14,258 nt of DNA, taken from an uncultured Lachnospiraceae bacterium. GTDB lineage: Bacteria > Bacillota > Clostridia > Lachnospirales > Lachnospiraceae. How positions within the stretch are numbered: the stretch's first letter is position 1; each line of letters starts with the position of its first letter. A program made the position numbers and the translations under genes. The notes under the pieces were generated by a model. That model was not told the DNA's origin and did no database searches. It worked only from the letters and a program-made list of their open reading frames with translations. Below are positions 1 to 8,753 of the stretch, piece after piece. The DNA lies in the NCBI GenBank assembly GCA_958405355.1, contig CATYEA010000026.1, positions 1 through 14,258 on the forward strand. Direction: 5' to 3'.

Positions 1-1
1 A

Positions 2-94
2 ATGGCAAATAGGAATATGCCTTGGGTTAGAATGAACGAGCCCATTAGAAGAAATGGAATAAAGCTGGCCAGGGAATATTTATGGGATATTTAA
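2..94 (+). CDS. Possible C-terminal tail of an upstream gene (partial)
   Basis: One plus-strand frame is open from the window edge to a TAA at 92-94. It encodes about 30 residues ending in LAREYLWDI. The other two plus frames stop early. The stop is followed by A/T-rich DNA and then a hairpin terminator at 148-190, which fits the end of a gene. I do not recognise the family from so short a tail. It could equally be a chance open stretch; the sequence to the left would settle it. Confidence 0.3.
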   Translation: MANRNMPWVRMNEPIRRNGIKLAREYLWDI

Positions 95-147
95 TTGTCA
101 TGAAAGAATTTTAAAAATCAAATAAAAAAATGTTATTTTCTCTCGAA

Positions 148-190
148 GAAGTCCGATGGATTATTGTTGATATGCCATCGGACTTCATTT
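148..190 (+). terminator. Hairpin terminator
   Basis: A perfect 12-bp inverted repeat (GAAGTCCGATGG at 148-159, CCATCGGACTTC at 175-186) encloses a 15-base loop and is followed by ATTTTATAAT. It lies about 50 bases after the stop of the possible upstream gene and ahead of the Rpn relic. The T-run is short, so termination may be modest. The minus-strand side has no good T-run, so it probably acts on plus-strand transcripts. Confidence 0.55.
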
Positions 191-310
191 TATAATAAAA
201 CTATCGGGCAATTCATTTCAGAAGCCCGTAAAGAAATTCCTAAATCCTGGTCAGGAAAAAATCCACTGTTTAAACGATTAAAACTATGATAAAATAATGG
301 AGCAATGTGC

Positions 311-983
311 ATGGAAGAAAAGAAAGCATTGAAAGATTTAAACCTTATAGACCGTTTTTTATTTGCGGAAGTCATGGATGACCCGGAGGCTAATCAGGAT
401 GCTTTGAGCATTATTTTGGGGCAGGATATCCATTTGTTTTCTCCGCCACAGACAGAAAAGGAGCATCGAGTATCGCCTCTGGCAAAATCTATTCGAATGG
501 ATGTGTTTTCCATATCCGAAGAAGGAATTGTCTATGATATGGAAGCTCAAAGTACATACCGGACGGATTTTTTTGAATACCCGGGGAAAGAATGACGATG
601 AAGTTTCCGGTGAATTGGTTGAATTTCTCCATTATATGGAAAATACAACAGATAGGGCTGCGGCTGAGACGGGCAGTGAACGTATTCAGCGTATTCATAA
701 ACGGGTAAATGAGGCGAAGAAGAGCGAGGCGGTAGGTATGAAATTTATGCGTGAGCTGGAAGAGAGAAATGTAGCCAGAGCAGAAGGGCGTGCAGAGGGA
801 CGTGCAGAAGGACGCGCAGAAGGACGTGCGGATGCTGTTTTGGAATTGCTGGCAAGTTTGGGAGCAGTACCGGAAGAAGTGGAGAAGCAGATTCAGCATC
901 AGAAGGATGAGGATGTACTGATGAAATGGTTATTGTTGGCAGCAAAAGCAGTGTCTATTGATGATTTTATTAAGAAAATGTAG
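311..983 (+). pseudogene. Rpn-family PD-(D/E)XK nuclease/transposase, internally deleted and frameshifted
   Basis: The 5' part reads in one frame from ATG 311 to a TGA at 593-595. ATG 311 is preferred over ATG 305 because GGAG (299-302) lies 8 bases upstream of it. This part has the family start (KALKDLNLIDRFLFAEVMDD) and nuclease residues: Asp in RMDV and the E-x-Q in DMEAQ. The 3' part continues in the next frame from about position 560 to 983. It has the family's RIFLNTRG and LVEFLHYMENT segments and a charged C terminus with RAEG repeats. Intact relatives are about 280-310 residues; here roughly 70-80 residues between the E-x-Q strand and RIFLNTRG are missing, including the R-x-RYYQ region. 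Rpn proteins are thought to be DNA nucleases that promote RecA-independent recombination. This copy should be inactive. The family call is from memory of its motifs, without a search. Confidence 0.8.
777..824 (+). repeat. Four tandem 12-base units encoding RAEG
   Basis: Four consecutive 12-base units, AGA/CGT/CGC-GCA-GAA/GAG-GGN, encode Arg-Ala-Glu-Gly four times, followed by Arg-Ala-Asp. The units differ at only a few positions. Charged repeats like this are common near the C terminus of Rpn-family proteins and tend to vary in copy number by replication slippage. They lie in the 3' fragment of the broken gene. Confidence 0.85.
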
Positions 984-1040
984 CTGTGTGCATGCAGTAA
1001 GTTACAAAGGATAGAGTAAAATGAATATACGAAAGATAAA

Positions 1041-1102
1041 AAAGCCATGATACCGACTTGGGTGAATCACCTAATCAATCGGTAGTCATGGCTTTATTTT
1101 TT
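1041..1102. terminator. Bidirectional terminator between the Rpn relic and gdhA
   Basis: AAAGCCATGATACCGA (1041-1056) pairs with TCGGTAGTCATGGCTTT (1079-1095) over 16 bp with one bulged G at 1085. A small GGTG-AAT-CACC hairpin (1061-1071) sits inside the loop. On the plus strand the stem runs into TTTATTTTTT. On the minus strand, reading out of gdhA, the stem ends in a run of T residues. Its position between converging genes fits a shared terminator. Confidence 0.85.
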
Positions 1103-1119
1103 AGAAATGTGTAACTAAA

Positions 1120-2565
<1,446 letters not shown>

Positions 2566-2647
2566 TTAAATAGTACATCGTGTATTGATTCGTATTGAAA
2601 AGTCGAAAATTGCGAAAGATTTTCCTTTATTTATTGATATTTTAGTG

Positions 2648-2653
2648 TATAAT
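2648..2653 (+). promoter_or_regulatory. Likely -10 box of the rho promoter
   Basis: A perfect TATAAT lies 79 bases upstream of the rho start. The -35 at 17-base spacing is poor (CTTTAT at 2625-2630), so the promoter may be weak or activator-dependent. The leader from about 2660 to 2732 shows no strong hairpin. The rest of the 2452-2732 gap is A/T-rich and otherwise contains only the divergent gdhA promoter. Confidence 0.45.
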
Positions 2654-2732
2654 GAAGGTATCTGTGGGCGCATCTAATCTTAATTTTCCCAGAAAATAGA
2701 AACAATATGTACATAATTTAAGGAGGATACTT

Positions 2733-4169
2733 ATGAACGAAAAGTACGCAACTTTGTCGCTGGTTCAATTAAAAGAACTGGCAAAATCGCAGGGTGTAAA
2801 AAATGTATCCACAATGAGAAAAGCACAACTGGTTCAGCTTATGGGCGAACTGGAAGAAAAATATAATAAAGAAAAAAGTGAAGTCCGTGAGGAGAGAGAA
2901 CATCGGGAAAAAAGCGAAGTCCGTATAGAGAAAAAACGTCCGGCAGCAGAGGAGGTCCGTGAAGAAAAGAAAACCGAACATTCACCGGAGCCGGCCGCAG
3001 ATGGGGAAGATATGCGTATGGACAGTTCGCTTGAAGCACTGGACAGTGGTCAGATAGCCCATGGTATTTTAGAGGTCCTATCTGATGGGTATGGATTTAT
3101 CCGGTGTGAAAATTATCTGCCGGGGCCGAATGACGTTTATGTTTCGCCGGCGCAGATTCGCCGTTTTAATATGAAGACCGGTGATATTATCGCAGGAAAT
3201 ATCCGGGTAAAGACCCAGAATGAGAAGTTTAGCGCGCTGTTATATGTGAAATCTGTCAATGGATTTCATCCGGGAGAAGCGACCCGGCGTATGAATTTCG
3301 AAGATATGACACCGATTTTTCCGGATGACAGAATCCGGCTTGAAACGGTACGTTCCAGCGTTCCGATGCGGATTATGGATCTGGTATCTCCGATTGGCAA
3401 GGGGCAGCGTGGTATGATTGTGGCGCCGCCAAAAACAGGAAAGACGACTCTGTTAAAGCAGATTGCAAAAGCGGTAACGACAAATCATCCGGATATAAAT
3501 CTGATTATCTTATTGATTGATGAGCGGCCGGAGGAAGTCACGGATATTCGGGAGTCTATTATCGGTAAAAATGTAGAAGTTATTTATTCGACATTTGATG
3601 AATTACCGGAACATCACAAACGTGTATCAGAGATGGTACTTGAGCGGGCGAAACGTCTCGTAGAACATAAAAAGGATGTTATCATTCTTCTGGACAGTAT
3701 TACCCGACTGGCCCGGGCGTATAACCTGACAGTTCCGCCGAGTGGACGAACATTGTCCGGCGGTCTTGATCCGGCAGCGCTGTATATGCCAAAGAAGTTT
3801 TTTGGTGCAGCCCGGAATATGCGGGAGGGAGGAAGCCTGACAGTGCTTGCAACAGCCCTTGTGGAAACCGGAAGTAAGATGGATGATGTTGTTTTCGAAG
3901 AGTTTAAAGGAACTGGCAATATGGAATTGGTGCTTGACCGGAAACTTTCAGAAAAACGGATTTTCCCAGCGGTGGATATTGCCCGTTCAGGAACACGTCG
4001 GGAAGAACTGCTTTTATCGAAGGAGGAACTGGATGCATCCTATGCGATGCGCAAGGCCCTGAATGGCATGAAATCTGATGAGGCCCTGGAGCGGATTCTT
4101 GATATGTTCATGCATACCGAGGATAATAAAGCTTTCGTTTCGATGATGAAGCGGACGAAGATATTTTAA
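2733..4169 (+). CDS. rho: Transcription termination factor Rho
   Basis: Rho is a hexameric RNA-dependent ATPase/helicase that releases RNA polymerase from transcripts. The start ATG follows AAGGAGG (2720-2726) with good spacing. The 478-residue protein has an N-terminal SAP-like Rho_N domain (about 1-45), then a charged Lys/Glu/Arg-rich linker (about 46-100). An RNA-binding cold-shock-like domain follows (about 108-185, with DGYGFIR and NDVYVSP). The RecA-like ATPase has a Walker A with K237 (APPKTGKTT) and a Walker B with D321 ([10 protein letters not shown]). The downstream [19 protein letters not shown] and SGTRREELL segments are typical. All catalytic motifs look intact. The linker makes it longer than the 419-residue E. 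coli protein, as in many Firmicutes. It heads the rho-rpmE-DUF1385-prmC-prfA block, and no clear intrinsic terminator follows it before the rpmE promoter. Confidence 0.98.
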   Translation: MNEKYATLSLVQLKELAKSQGVKNVSTMRKAQLVQLMGELEEKYNKEKSEVREEREHREKSEVRIEKKRPAAEEVREEKKTEHSPEPAADGEDMRMDSSLEALDSGQIAHGILEVLSDGYGFIRCENYLPGPNDVYVSPAQIRRFNMKTGDIIAGNIRVKTQNEKFSALLYVKSVNGFHPGEATRRMNFEDMTPIFPDDRIRLETVRSSVPMRIMDLVSPIGKGQRGMIVAPPKTGKTTLLKQIAKAVTTNHPDINLIILLIDERPEEVTDIRESIIGKNVEVIYSTFDELPEHHKRVSEMVLERAKRLVEHKKDVIILLDSITRLARAYNLTVPPSGRTLSGGLDPAALYMPKKFFGAARNMREGGSLTVLATALVETGSKMDDVVFEEFKGTGNMELVLDRKLSEKRIFPAVDIARSGTRREELLLSKEELDASYAMRKALNGMKSDEALERILDMFMHTEDNKAFVSMMKRTKIF

Positions 4170-4217
4170 TGAAATATTTTTGCAGTGATTTTTCGTCGAA
4201 GATTTTTGAAAAAAAGC

Positions 4218-4246
4218 TTGAAAGCATTTCTCAACCATGCTATAAT
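4218..4246 (+). promoter_or_regulatory. rpmE promoter, sigma-A with extended -10
   Basis: TTGAAA (4218-4223), a 17-base spacer and TATAAT (4241-4246), with TGC directly before the -10 (extended -10). This is the best promoter match in the window. Transcription would start near 4253, leaving a leader of about 76 bases before the rpmE start at 4329. It makes rpmE independent of rho transcription. Confidence 0.8.
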
Positions 4247-4270
4247 AAAAAAGCTGTTTTTATAATGAAC

Positions 4271-4290
4271 AAAATTGATTCGTCAGTTTT
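4271..4290 (+). promoter_or_regulatory. Small hairpin in the rpmE leader, possible regulatory element
   Basis: AAAATTGA (4271-4278) pairs with TCAGTTTT (4283-4290) around a TTCG loop, giving 8 bp with one G-U pair. It lies in the 5' leader between the promoter and the rpmE ribosome binding site. L31 leader RNAs that bind L31 are known in several bacterial groups, but I cannot match this to a consensus. The stem is A/U-rich and could be a chance structure. Confidence 0.3.
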
Positions 4291-4328
4291 ATAATTTATA
4301 ATAAGAAAGTTTGAGCGAGGTGAAAAAC

Positions 4329-4535
4329 ATGAGAGAAGGAATTCATCCAAAATATTATCAGGCAAAAGTAACTTGCAACTGCGGTAATGAATTTGTAACC
4401 GGTTCAACAAAACCAGAAATTCACGTAGAAATTTGTTCTAAATGCCATTCTTTCTATACAGGTCAGCAGAAAGCTGTTGCAGCTCGTGGCCGTATTGATA
4501 AATTCAATCGTAAGTATGGTATTACTCAGGAATAA
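4329..4535 (+). CDS. rpmE: Ribosomal protein bL31, zinc-binding form
   Basis: A 68-residue component of the 50S subunit (intersubunit bridge region). The start at ATG 4329 is chosen because GAGGTG (4317-4322) lies 6 bases upstream and the product then begins [10 protein letters not shown], as in the family. An upstream in-frame TTG at 4311 would place this site inside the gene. The zinc ligands C16, C18, C36 and C39 (CNC and CSKC) mark the zinc-containing C+ type; the alternative zinc-free form lacks them. The C terminus has the conserved [11 protein letters not shown]. Codon use is of the highly expressed type. It is flanked by its own promoter and a strong terminator. Confidence 0.98.
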   Translation: MREGIHPKYYQAKVTCNCGNEFVTGSTKPEIHVEICSKCHSFYTGQQKAVAARGRIDKFNRKYGITQE

Positions 4536-4552
4536 GAGGAATGTTACAGGTA

Positions 4553-4588
4553 AGGTTGAGGTTTTTTTAAAATCTCAACCTATTTTTC
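4553..4588 (+). terminator. Intrinsic terminator after rpmE
   Basis: AGGTTGAG (4553-4560) pairs with CTCAACCT (4574-4581). The stem extends inward through a G-U and four T-A pairs to a 3-base loop, and is followed by ATTTTTCT. It lies 17 bases after the rpmE stop. As no obvious promoter lies between it and the DUF1385 gene, readthrough may be what feeds the genes downstream. Confidence 0.85.
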
Positions 4589-4607
4589 TATGCAATAGCA
4601 TGCAGAG

Positions 4608-4628
4608 AAACGTGCCTGTGACACGTTT
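4608..4628 (+). other. Hairpin upstream of the DUF1385 gene
   Basis: AAACGTG (4608-4614) and CACGTTT (4622-4628) form a 7-bp stem with a 7-base loop. It sits between the rpmE terminator and the AGAGG ribosome binding site (4636-4640) of the next gene. There is no long T-run after it, so it is not a clear terminator. It could affect mRNA stability or translation; no function is shown by the sequence. Confidence 0.4.
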
Positions 4629-4649
4629 TCTGTATAGAGGTATGACATT

Positions 4650-5567
4650 ATGAAATATGCAAATATTGGCGGTCAGGCCGTTATGGAAGGTGTCATGATG
4701 CGCCATAAAGACCGGTATGCGGTCGCGGTCCGTAAGGAGAACCATGAAATCGAAGTGAAGTCGGATGAGCATATCAGCTATGGCAAACGATTTCATGTTT
4801 CCGGAATTCCGATTATCCGCGGAGCATTTGCTTTTGTAGATTCCCTCGTTCTGGGAATGCAGACTCTGACCTGGTCCGCTTCTTTTTTTGAGGATGAAGA
4901 AACCGAGGAGTCCTCTGACAAGGAAAAGGCTTCAGATAAGTGGTTTATGGCTCTGACAGTGGTATTATCACTGGCCTTGTCAATCGGACTGTTTATGGTC
5001 CTGCCTTTCTTTATTTCGAATATATTCCGTCGGGCGACGGATTCCAGTCTGATTCTTGGAGTTATTGAGGGACTTGTCCGGGTGCTGATCTTTATTGCCT
5101 ATATTGTGTTGATTTCGAGAATGAAGGATATACAGCGTCTCTTTATGTATCATGGCGCAGAGCACAAAACGATTAATTGCATTGAGCATGGTGAAGAGTT
5201 GACACCGGAAAATGCGGCGAAGTATTCAAGATTCCATAAACGGTGCGGTACGAGCTTTTTATTTATCGTCATGTTCGTGAGTATTGTGTTCTTTTTGCTC
5301 TTTTTCCAGATTTTTCCGGTAGAAAGCATGGCATTGAAAGTCGTCTGCCGTATCCTGATGGTTCCGGTGATTGCCGGAGTGTCCTATGAAATCATTCAGT
5401 GGGCCGGACGACATGATTCCGGGCTGGTGTGCGTGGTAAGTAAGCCGGGATTCTGGATGCAGAAATTTACGACAAAGGAACCGGATATGGAGATGCTGGA
5501 GGTGGCAATCGCATCTATTGAAGCTATTTATGACTGGCGGGAGTTTCAGAAGGAATTGACAGAGTGA
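4650..5567 (+). CDS. DUF1385 family membrane protein (YqhQ-like)
   Basis: A 305-residue integral membrane protein of unknown function. Family motifs are GGQAVMEGVMMR (7-18), FMYHGAEHKT (165-174) and RFHKRCGTSF (194-203). The histidines, E171 and C199 in these motifs look like a conserved polar core near the membrane. Four hydrophobic segments are likely membrane-spanning (about 99-126, 133-157, 201-223 and 229-250). An acidic stretch (81-92) precedes the first. There is no signal peptide. The start has AGAGG 9 bases upstream. The gene ends in a 4-base overlap with prmC (GTGA), so the two are probably translationally coupled. I recall DUF1385 genes lying next to rpmE, prmC and prfA in many Firmicutes, which suggests a link to translation or the cell envelope, but no biochemical role can be read from the sequence. 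Confidence 0.93.
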   Translation: MKYANIGGQAVMEGVMMRHKDRYAVAVRKENHEIEVKSDEHISYGKRFHVSGIPIIRGAFAFVDSLVLGMQTLTWSASFFEDEETEESSDKEKASDKWFMALTVVLSLALSIGLFMVLPFFISNIFRRATDSSLILGVIEGLVRVLIFIAYIVLISRMKDIQRLFMYHGAEHKTINCIEHGEELTPENAAKYSRFHKRCGTSFLFIVMFVSIVFFLLFFQIFPVESMALKVVCRILMVPVIAGVSYEIIQWAGRHDSGLVCVVSKPGFWMQKFTTKEPDMEMLEVAIASIEAIYDWREFQKELTE

Positions 5568-6427
5568 AGACATTAAGACAATTACTAAAAGAAGGCGAAC
5601 AGCGCCTTTTGGAAAATCAAATTGAAAACAGTACCATGGAAGCAAGGTATCTGTTAGAATATATTTGTGATTTAAACTGGGCCCAGTATCTTTTACAGGC
5701 GGATACGGAAGCTGATCCGCAGGAGGAACGGCGGTATCAGGAAGCGGTGGAACGCCGCTGTACCCATTATCCGCTGCAGTATATTTTAGGCACGGCCGGA
5801 TTTATGGGACTGGATTTTATGGTCAATGAAGCTGTGCTCATTCCTAGGCAGGATACAGAGGTGCTTGTTGAAACAGTTCTTAAGGAAGCGGATATCCGGG
5901 GCGGTAAACTTCTGGATATGTGTACCGGTTCGGGGTGTATCCTTATCAGTCTGATGGCTTTGGGCAGTTATGGCCGGGGCGTTGGTGTGGATATTTCGGA
6001 AGAGGCTTTAAGAGTTGCCCGGATGAATGGTATATTTAACCGGGAAAACTGGGAGAAAGATGGTCGGGGAGCCAATGATATTTTATGGCTGCAGAGTGAC
6101 TTATTTGAAAAGGTGAACGGCCGGTTTGATGTCATTGTATCCAATCCGCCGTATATTCCGGCGGCGGTCATCGAAACACTTATGCCGGAAGTGAGAGAGT
6201 ATGAACCTCGGTTAGCCTTAGAAGGGGCTGATGAAGGTCTGGAATTTTATAAAAAAATTACCGAAGCGTCTGAAACCTATTTAAATTCGGAAGGATGGCT
6301 GTTTTTTGAGATTGGCTGTGAACAGGCGGAAGCGGTTTCGGGTATTTTATCAGAAAATGGATTCCGGGATATACATACGGTCAGGGATTTGGCCGGCTTG
6401 GACCGGGTGGTCTATGGAAGAAGATAG
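5564..6427 (+). CDS. prmC: Release factor glutamine N5-methyltransferase PrmC
   Basis: PrmC transfers a methyl group from S-adenosylmethionine to the glutamine of the GGQ motif in release factors, which speeds peptide release. The 287-residue protein has an N-terminal helical substrate-binding domain (about 1-85) and a Rossmann methyltransferase domain. The SAM-binding motif is DMCTGSGC (118-125), and the catalytic NPPY is at 194-197 (SNPPYIP). The segment EYEPRLALEG after it is also typical. The start is GTG 5564, overlapping the DUF1385 stop; AAGGA (5550-5554) lies about 9 bases upstream. Length and motifs are complete. Its substrate gene prfA starts 21 bases after its stop, a common pairing. 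Confidence 0.97.
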   Translation: MKTLRQLLKEGEQRLLENQIENSTMEARYLLEYICDLNWAQYLLQADTEADPQEERRYQEAVERRCTHYPLQYILGTAGFMGLDFMVNEAVLIPRQDTEVLVETVLKEADIRGGKLLDMCTGSGCILISLMALGSYGRGVGVDISEEALRVARMNGIFNRENWEKDGRGANDILWLQSDLFEKVNGRFDVIVSNPPYIPAAVIETLMPEVREYEPRLALEGADEGLEFYKKITEASETYLNSEGWLFFEIGCEQAEAVSGILSENGFRDIHTVRDLAGLDRVVYGRR

Positions 6428-6448
6428 AAATCAATTGGAGGAAAAATT

Positions 6449-7525
6449 ATGTTTGACAGATTAGATGATATTTTAATCCGTTATCAGCAGGTAATGGAGG
6501 AGTTGAATGATCCGGATGTGGTCAATGACCAGCCAAGGTTTCGTAAGCTGATGAAAGAACAGAATGACCTGTCTCCAATCGTAGAAAAATATACGGAATA
6601 TAAGCAGGAAAAACAGAATGTAGAAGACAGCCTGGAGCTTTTGGAGATGGAAAGCGACGAGGAAATGCGGGAGCTTGCCAAGGAAGAAATGGCTGAGTCT
6701 AAAAAACGAATCGGGGAAATCGAGCAAGAGTTAAAAATCCTTCTGATTCCTAAGGACCCGATGGATGAGAAAAACGTTATTGTTGAGATTCGTGCCGGCG
6801 CTGGCGGTGATGAGGCGGCATTATTTGCAGCAGAATTGTTCCGCATGTATTCTAAATATGCAGAAAAACAGCGTTGGAAAATTGATATGATGAGTGTCAA
6901 TGAAAGCGGCATCGGCGGTTTTAAAGAAGTTGTATTTATGATCAGCGGTAATGGCGTATATTCCCGGTTAAAATTTGAGAGTGGTGTTCACCGGGTGCAG
7001 CGTGTGCCGGAAACCGAGTCTGGTGGACGTATCCACACATCTACAGTAACGGTGGCAATCATGCCGGAAGCGGAGGAAGTGGATGTCCAGTTAGATATGA
7101 ACGATGTACGTATCGATGTGTTCCGTGCATCCGGTAACGGTGGACAGTGTGTAAACACAACCGATTCTGCGGTGCGTATTACCCATATTCCGACGGGTAT
7201 CGTTATTTCATGTCAGGATGAAAAATCTCAGTTAAAGAATAAAGATAAAGGCTTAAAAGTTCTTCGGTCCAGACTGTATGATCTGGAATTGGAAAAGAAG
7301 AAAAAGGAAGAAGCCGCCAACCGTAAAAATCAGGTTGGAACGGGTGATCGTTCAGAGAAAATCCGTACTTACAATTTCCCGCAGGGACGGTGTACGGACC
7401 ATCGGATTAAATTAACATTACATCGTCTGGATGATATTCTGAACGGTGATCTGGATGAAGTCATTGACAGCCTGACCGCAGCAGACCAGGCCGCCAAGTT
7501 AAGCAACATGGAGGAAGAAGGTTAA
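6449..7525 (+). CDS. prfA: Peptide chain release factor 1
   Basis: RF1 reads UAA and UAG stop codons in the ribosomal A site and triggers peptide release. ATG 6449 follows GGAGG (6437-6441) with 7-base spacing. The 358-residue protein has an N-terminal coiled-coil/helical domain (about 1-100), then the codon-recognition domain with the RF1-type P-x-T tripeptide as PET (187-189, in [10 protein letters not shown]). The catalytic GGQ is at 231-233 (SGNGGQCVN), and the C-terminal segment has [13 protein letters not shown]. No internal frameshift of the RF2 type is present. It follows its modifying enzyme PrmC and precedes the aminotransferase by 5 bases, so all are likely on one transcript. Confidence 0.98.
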   Translation: MFDRLDDILIRYQQVMEELNDPDVVNDQPRFRKLMKEQNDLSPIVEKYTEYKQEKQNVEDSLELLEMESDEEMRELAKEEMAESKKRIGEIEQELKILLIPKDPMDEKNVIVEIRAGAGGDEAALFAAELFRMYSKYAEKQRWKIDMMSVNESGIGGFKEVVFMISGNGVYSRLKFESGVHRVQRVPETESGGRIHTSTVTVAIMPEAEEVDVQLDMNDVRIDVFRASGNGGQCVNTTDSAVRITHIPTGIVISCQDEKSQLKNKDKGLKVLRSRLYDLELEKKKKEEAANRKNQVGTGDRSEKIRTYNFPQGRCTDHRIKLTLHRLDDILNGDLDEVIDSLTAADQAAKLSNMEEEG

Positions 7526-7530
7526 ATCAA

Positions 7531-8718
7531 ATGATATCGAAAAGCATGACACAGTTGGTTCAGGGGAATTCGGTAATTCGTGCCTTGTTTGAAGAAGGCA
7601 AAGAGATGGCCAGAGAAGTAGGTGCGGAAAATGTTTATGATTTCAGTCTGGGAAATCCAAGTGTTCCGGCGCCGGAAGCTGTGCGGACATCCATGAAACG
7701 GATTTTGGATGGAGACAATTCGCTTTATGTCCATGGATATATGAGCAATGCAGGTTATGAAGAGGTCCGGGAGGCAGTAGCTGCATCGTTAAATGAACGG
7801 TTTGGGACAAGCTTTGACTGGACAGGAATTCTCATGACCGTGGGAGCCGCCGGGGGCTTAAATGTGGTTTTAAGAACCATTCTGGATCCGGGCGATGAAG
7901 TCATCTGTTTTGCACCGTTTTTTGGTGAATACACCAACTATGTGCATAACTATCAGGGAAATCTGATTGTCATTCCGCCGAATCCGCCGACATTTCAGCC
8001 AAATGTGGAAATGCTGGCAGAAAAGATTACGGAAAAGACAAAAGCCTTGATTCTCAATAATCCGAATAATCCGACAGGCGTCGTTTATTCTGCGGAAACA
8101 TTGGATAAATTACAGGCTATTTTAGCGGAAGCGGAAAAACGGATCGGTCATTCCATCTATGTGATTTCTGATGAGCCATATCGTGAATTGGCTTATGATG
8201 GGGTGGAAGTACCGTTTATGACAAAGCATATCCGTAACTGTATCATTGGCTATTCCTTTAGCAAGTCCCTTTCTCTGCCGGGTGAGCGGATCGGCTACCT
8301 GGCCGTGCCAAAAGAAGTGGATGATTATCAGGGACTCGTGGAAGGTTTAGCTATTGCCAACCGGGTTCTGGGTTTTGTCAATGCGCCGTCATTGCAGCAG
8401 TTGATGATCAAAGAATGTCTGAATGAACAGACCGATGTGGCAGCTTATGATAAGAATAGAAAGTTTTTATATAAATCTCTGACGGACCTGGGCTTTGATT
8501 GTGTCAAACCGGAAGGGGCATTTTACCTTTTTGTAAAATCACCGGTGGCCGATGAAAAAGAATTTGTCGCTGAGGCAAAGAAACATCACCTTCTGCTTGT
8601 GCCGGCTTCCAGCTTTGGCTGTCCGGGTTATGTGCGTATTGCCTATTGCGTGTCCTATGAGATGATTGAACGTTCTATGCCGGCCTTCAAGGCCTTGGCA
8701 GGGACATATTTTGACTGA
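7531..8718 (+). CDS. Class I/II PLP-dependent aminotransferase
   Basis: A 395-residue cytoplasmic fold-type I aminotransferase. The PLP lysine is K245 (YSFSKSLSLPGERIGY). Other cofactor contacts are N180 (NNPNNPTG), D214 and Y217 (SDEPYREL), and R253. The substrate carboxylate arginine near the C terminus is in PGYVRIAY. Proteins of this group use aspartate, aromatic amino acids or related substrates with 2-oxoglutarate or pyruvate; the sequence does not decide which. AAGAAGG inside the end of prfA (7515-7521) serves as ribosome binding site, and the gap to prfA is only 5 bases, so translation is probably coupled. It is followed 35 bases later by another aminotransferase gene, with no biosynthetic operon in view. 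Confidence 0.93.
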   Translation: MISKSMTQLVQGNSVIRALFEEGKEMAREVGAENVYDFSLGNPSVPAPEAVRTSMKRILDGDNSLYVHGYMSNAGYEEVREAVAASLNERFGTSFDWTGILMTVGAAGGLNVVLRTILDPGDEVICFAPFFGEYTNYVHNYQGNLIVIPPNPPTFQPNVEMLAEKITEKTKALILNNPNNPTGVVYSAETLDKLQAILAEAEKRIGHSIYVISDEPYRELAYDGVEVPFMTKHIRNCIIGYSFSKSLSLPGERIGYLAVPKEVDDYQGLVEGLAIANRVLGFVNAPSLQQLMIKECLNEQTDVAAYDKNRKFLYKSLTDLGFDCVKPEGAFYLFVKSPVADEKEFVAEAKKHHLLLVPASSFGCPGYVRIAYCVSYEMIERSMPAFKALAGTYFD

Positions 8719-8753
8719 ATAAATGACTTGAAATAAGAGAGGTTGTGATACGG

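Noticed and set aside
568..574. Programmed frameshifting at the T7 run
   Set aside because: Restoring the frame would still leave the central nuclease segment missing. No stimulatory structure is evident, so decay is the simpler reading.
777..824. CRISPR-like or satellite array
   Set aside because: The units are 12 bases, contiguous, without spacers, and code in frame for RAEG.
501..983. An independent 160-residue protein starting at ATG 501
   Set aside because: Codons 501 to about 555 are out-of-frame reading of the 5' Rpn fragment. Family similarity begins only at RIFLNTRG, so this is the 3' half of a broken gene.
4311..4328. TTG start adding six residues to L31
   Set aside because: It would place the GAGGTG ribosome binding site inside the gene; [10 protein letters not shown] is the normal L31 start.
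6449..7525. RF2-type programmed frameshift in the release factor gene
   Set aside because: The frame is continuous and the PET recognition motif marks RF1, not RF2.
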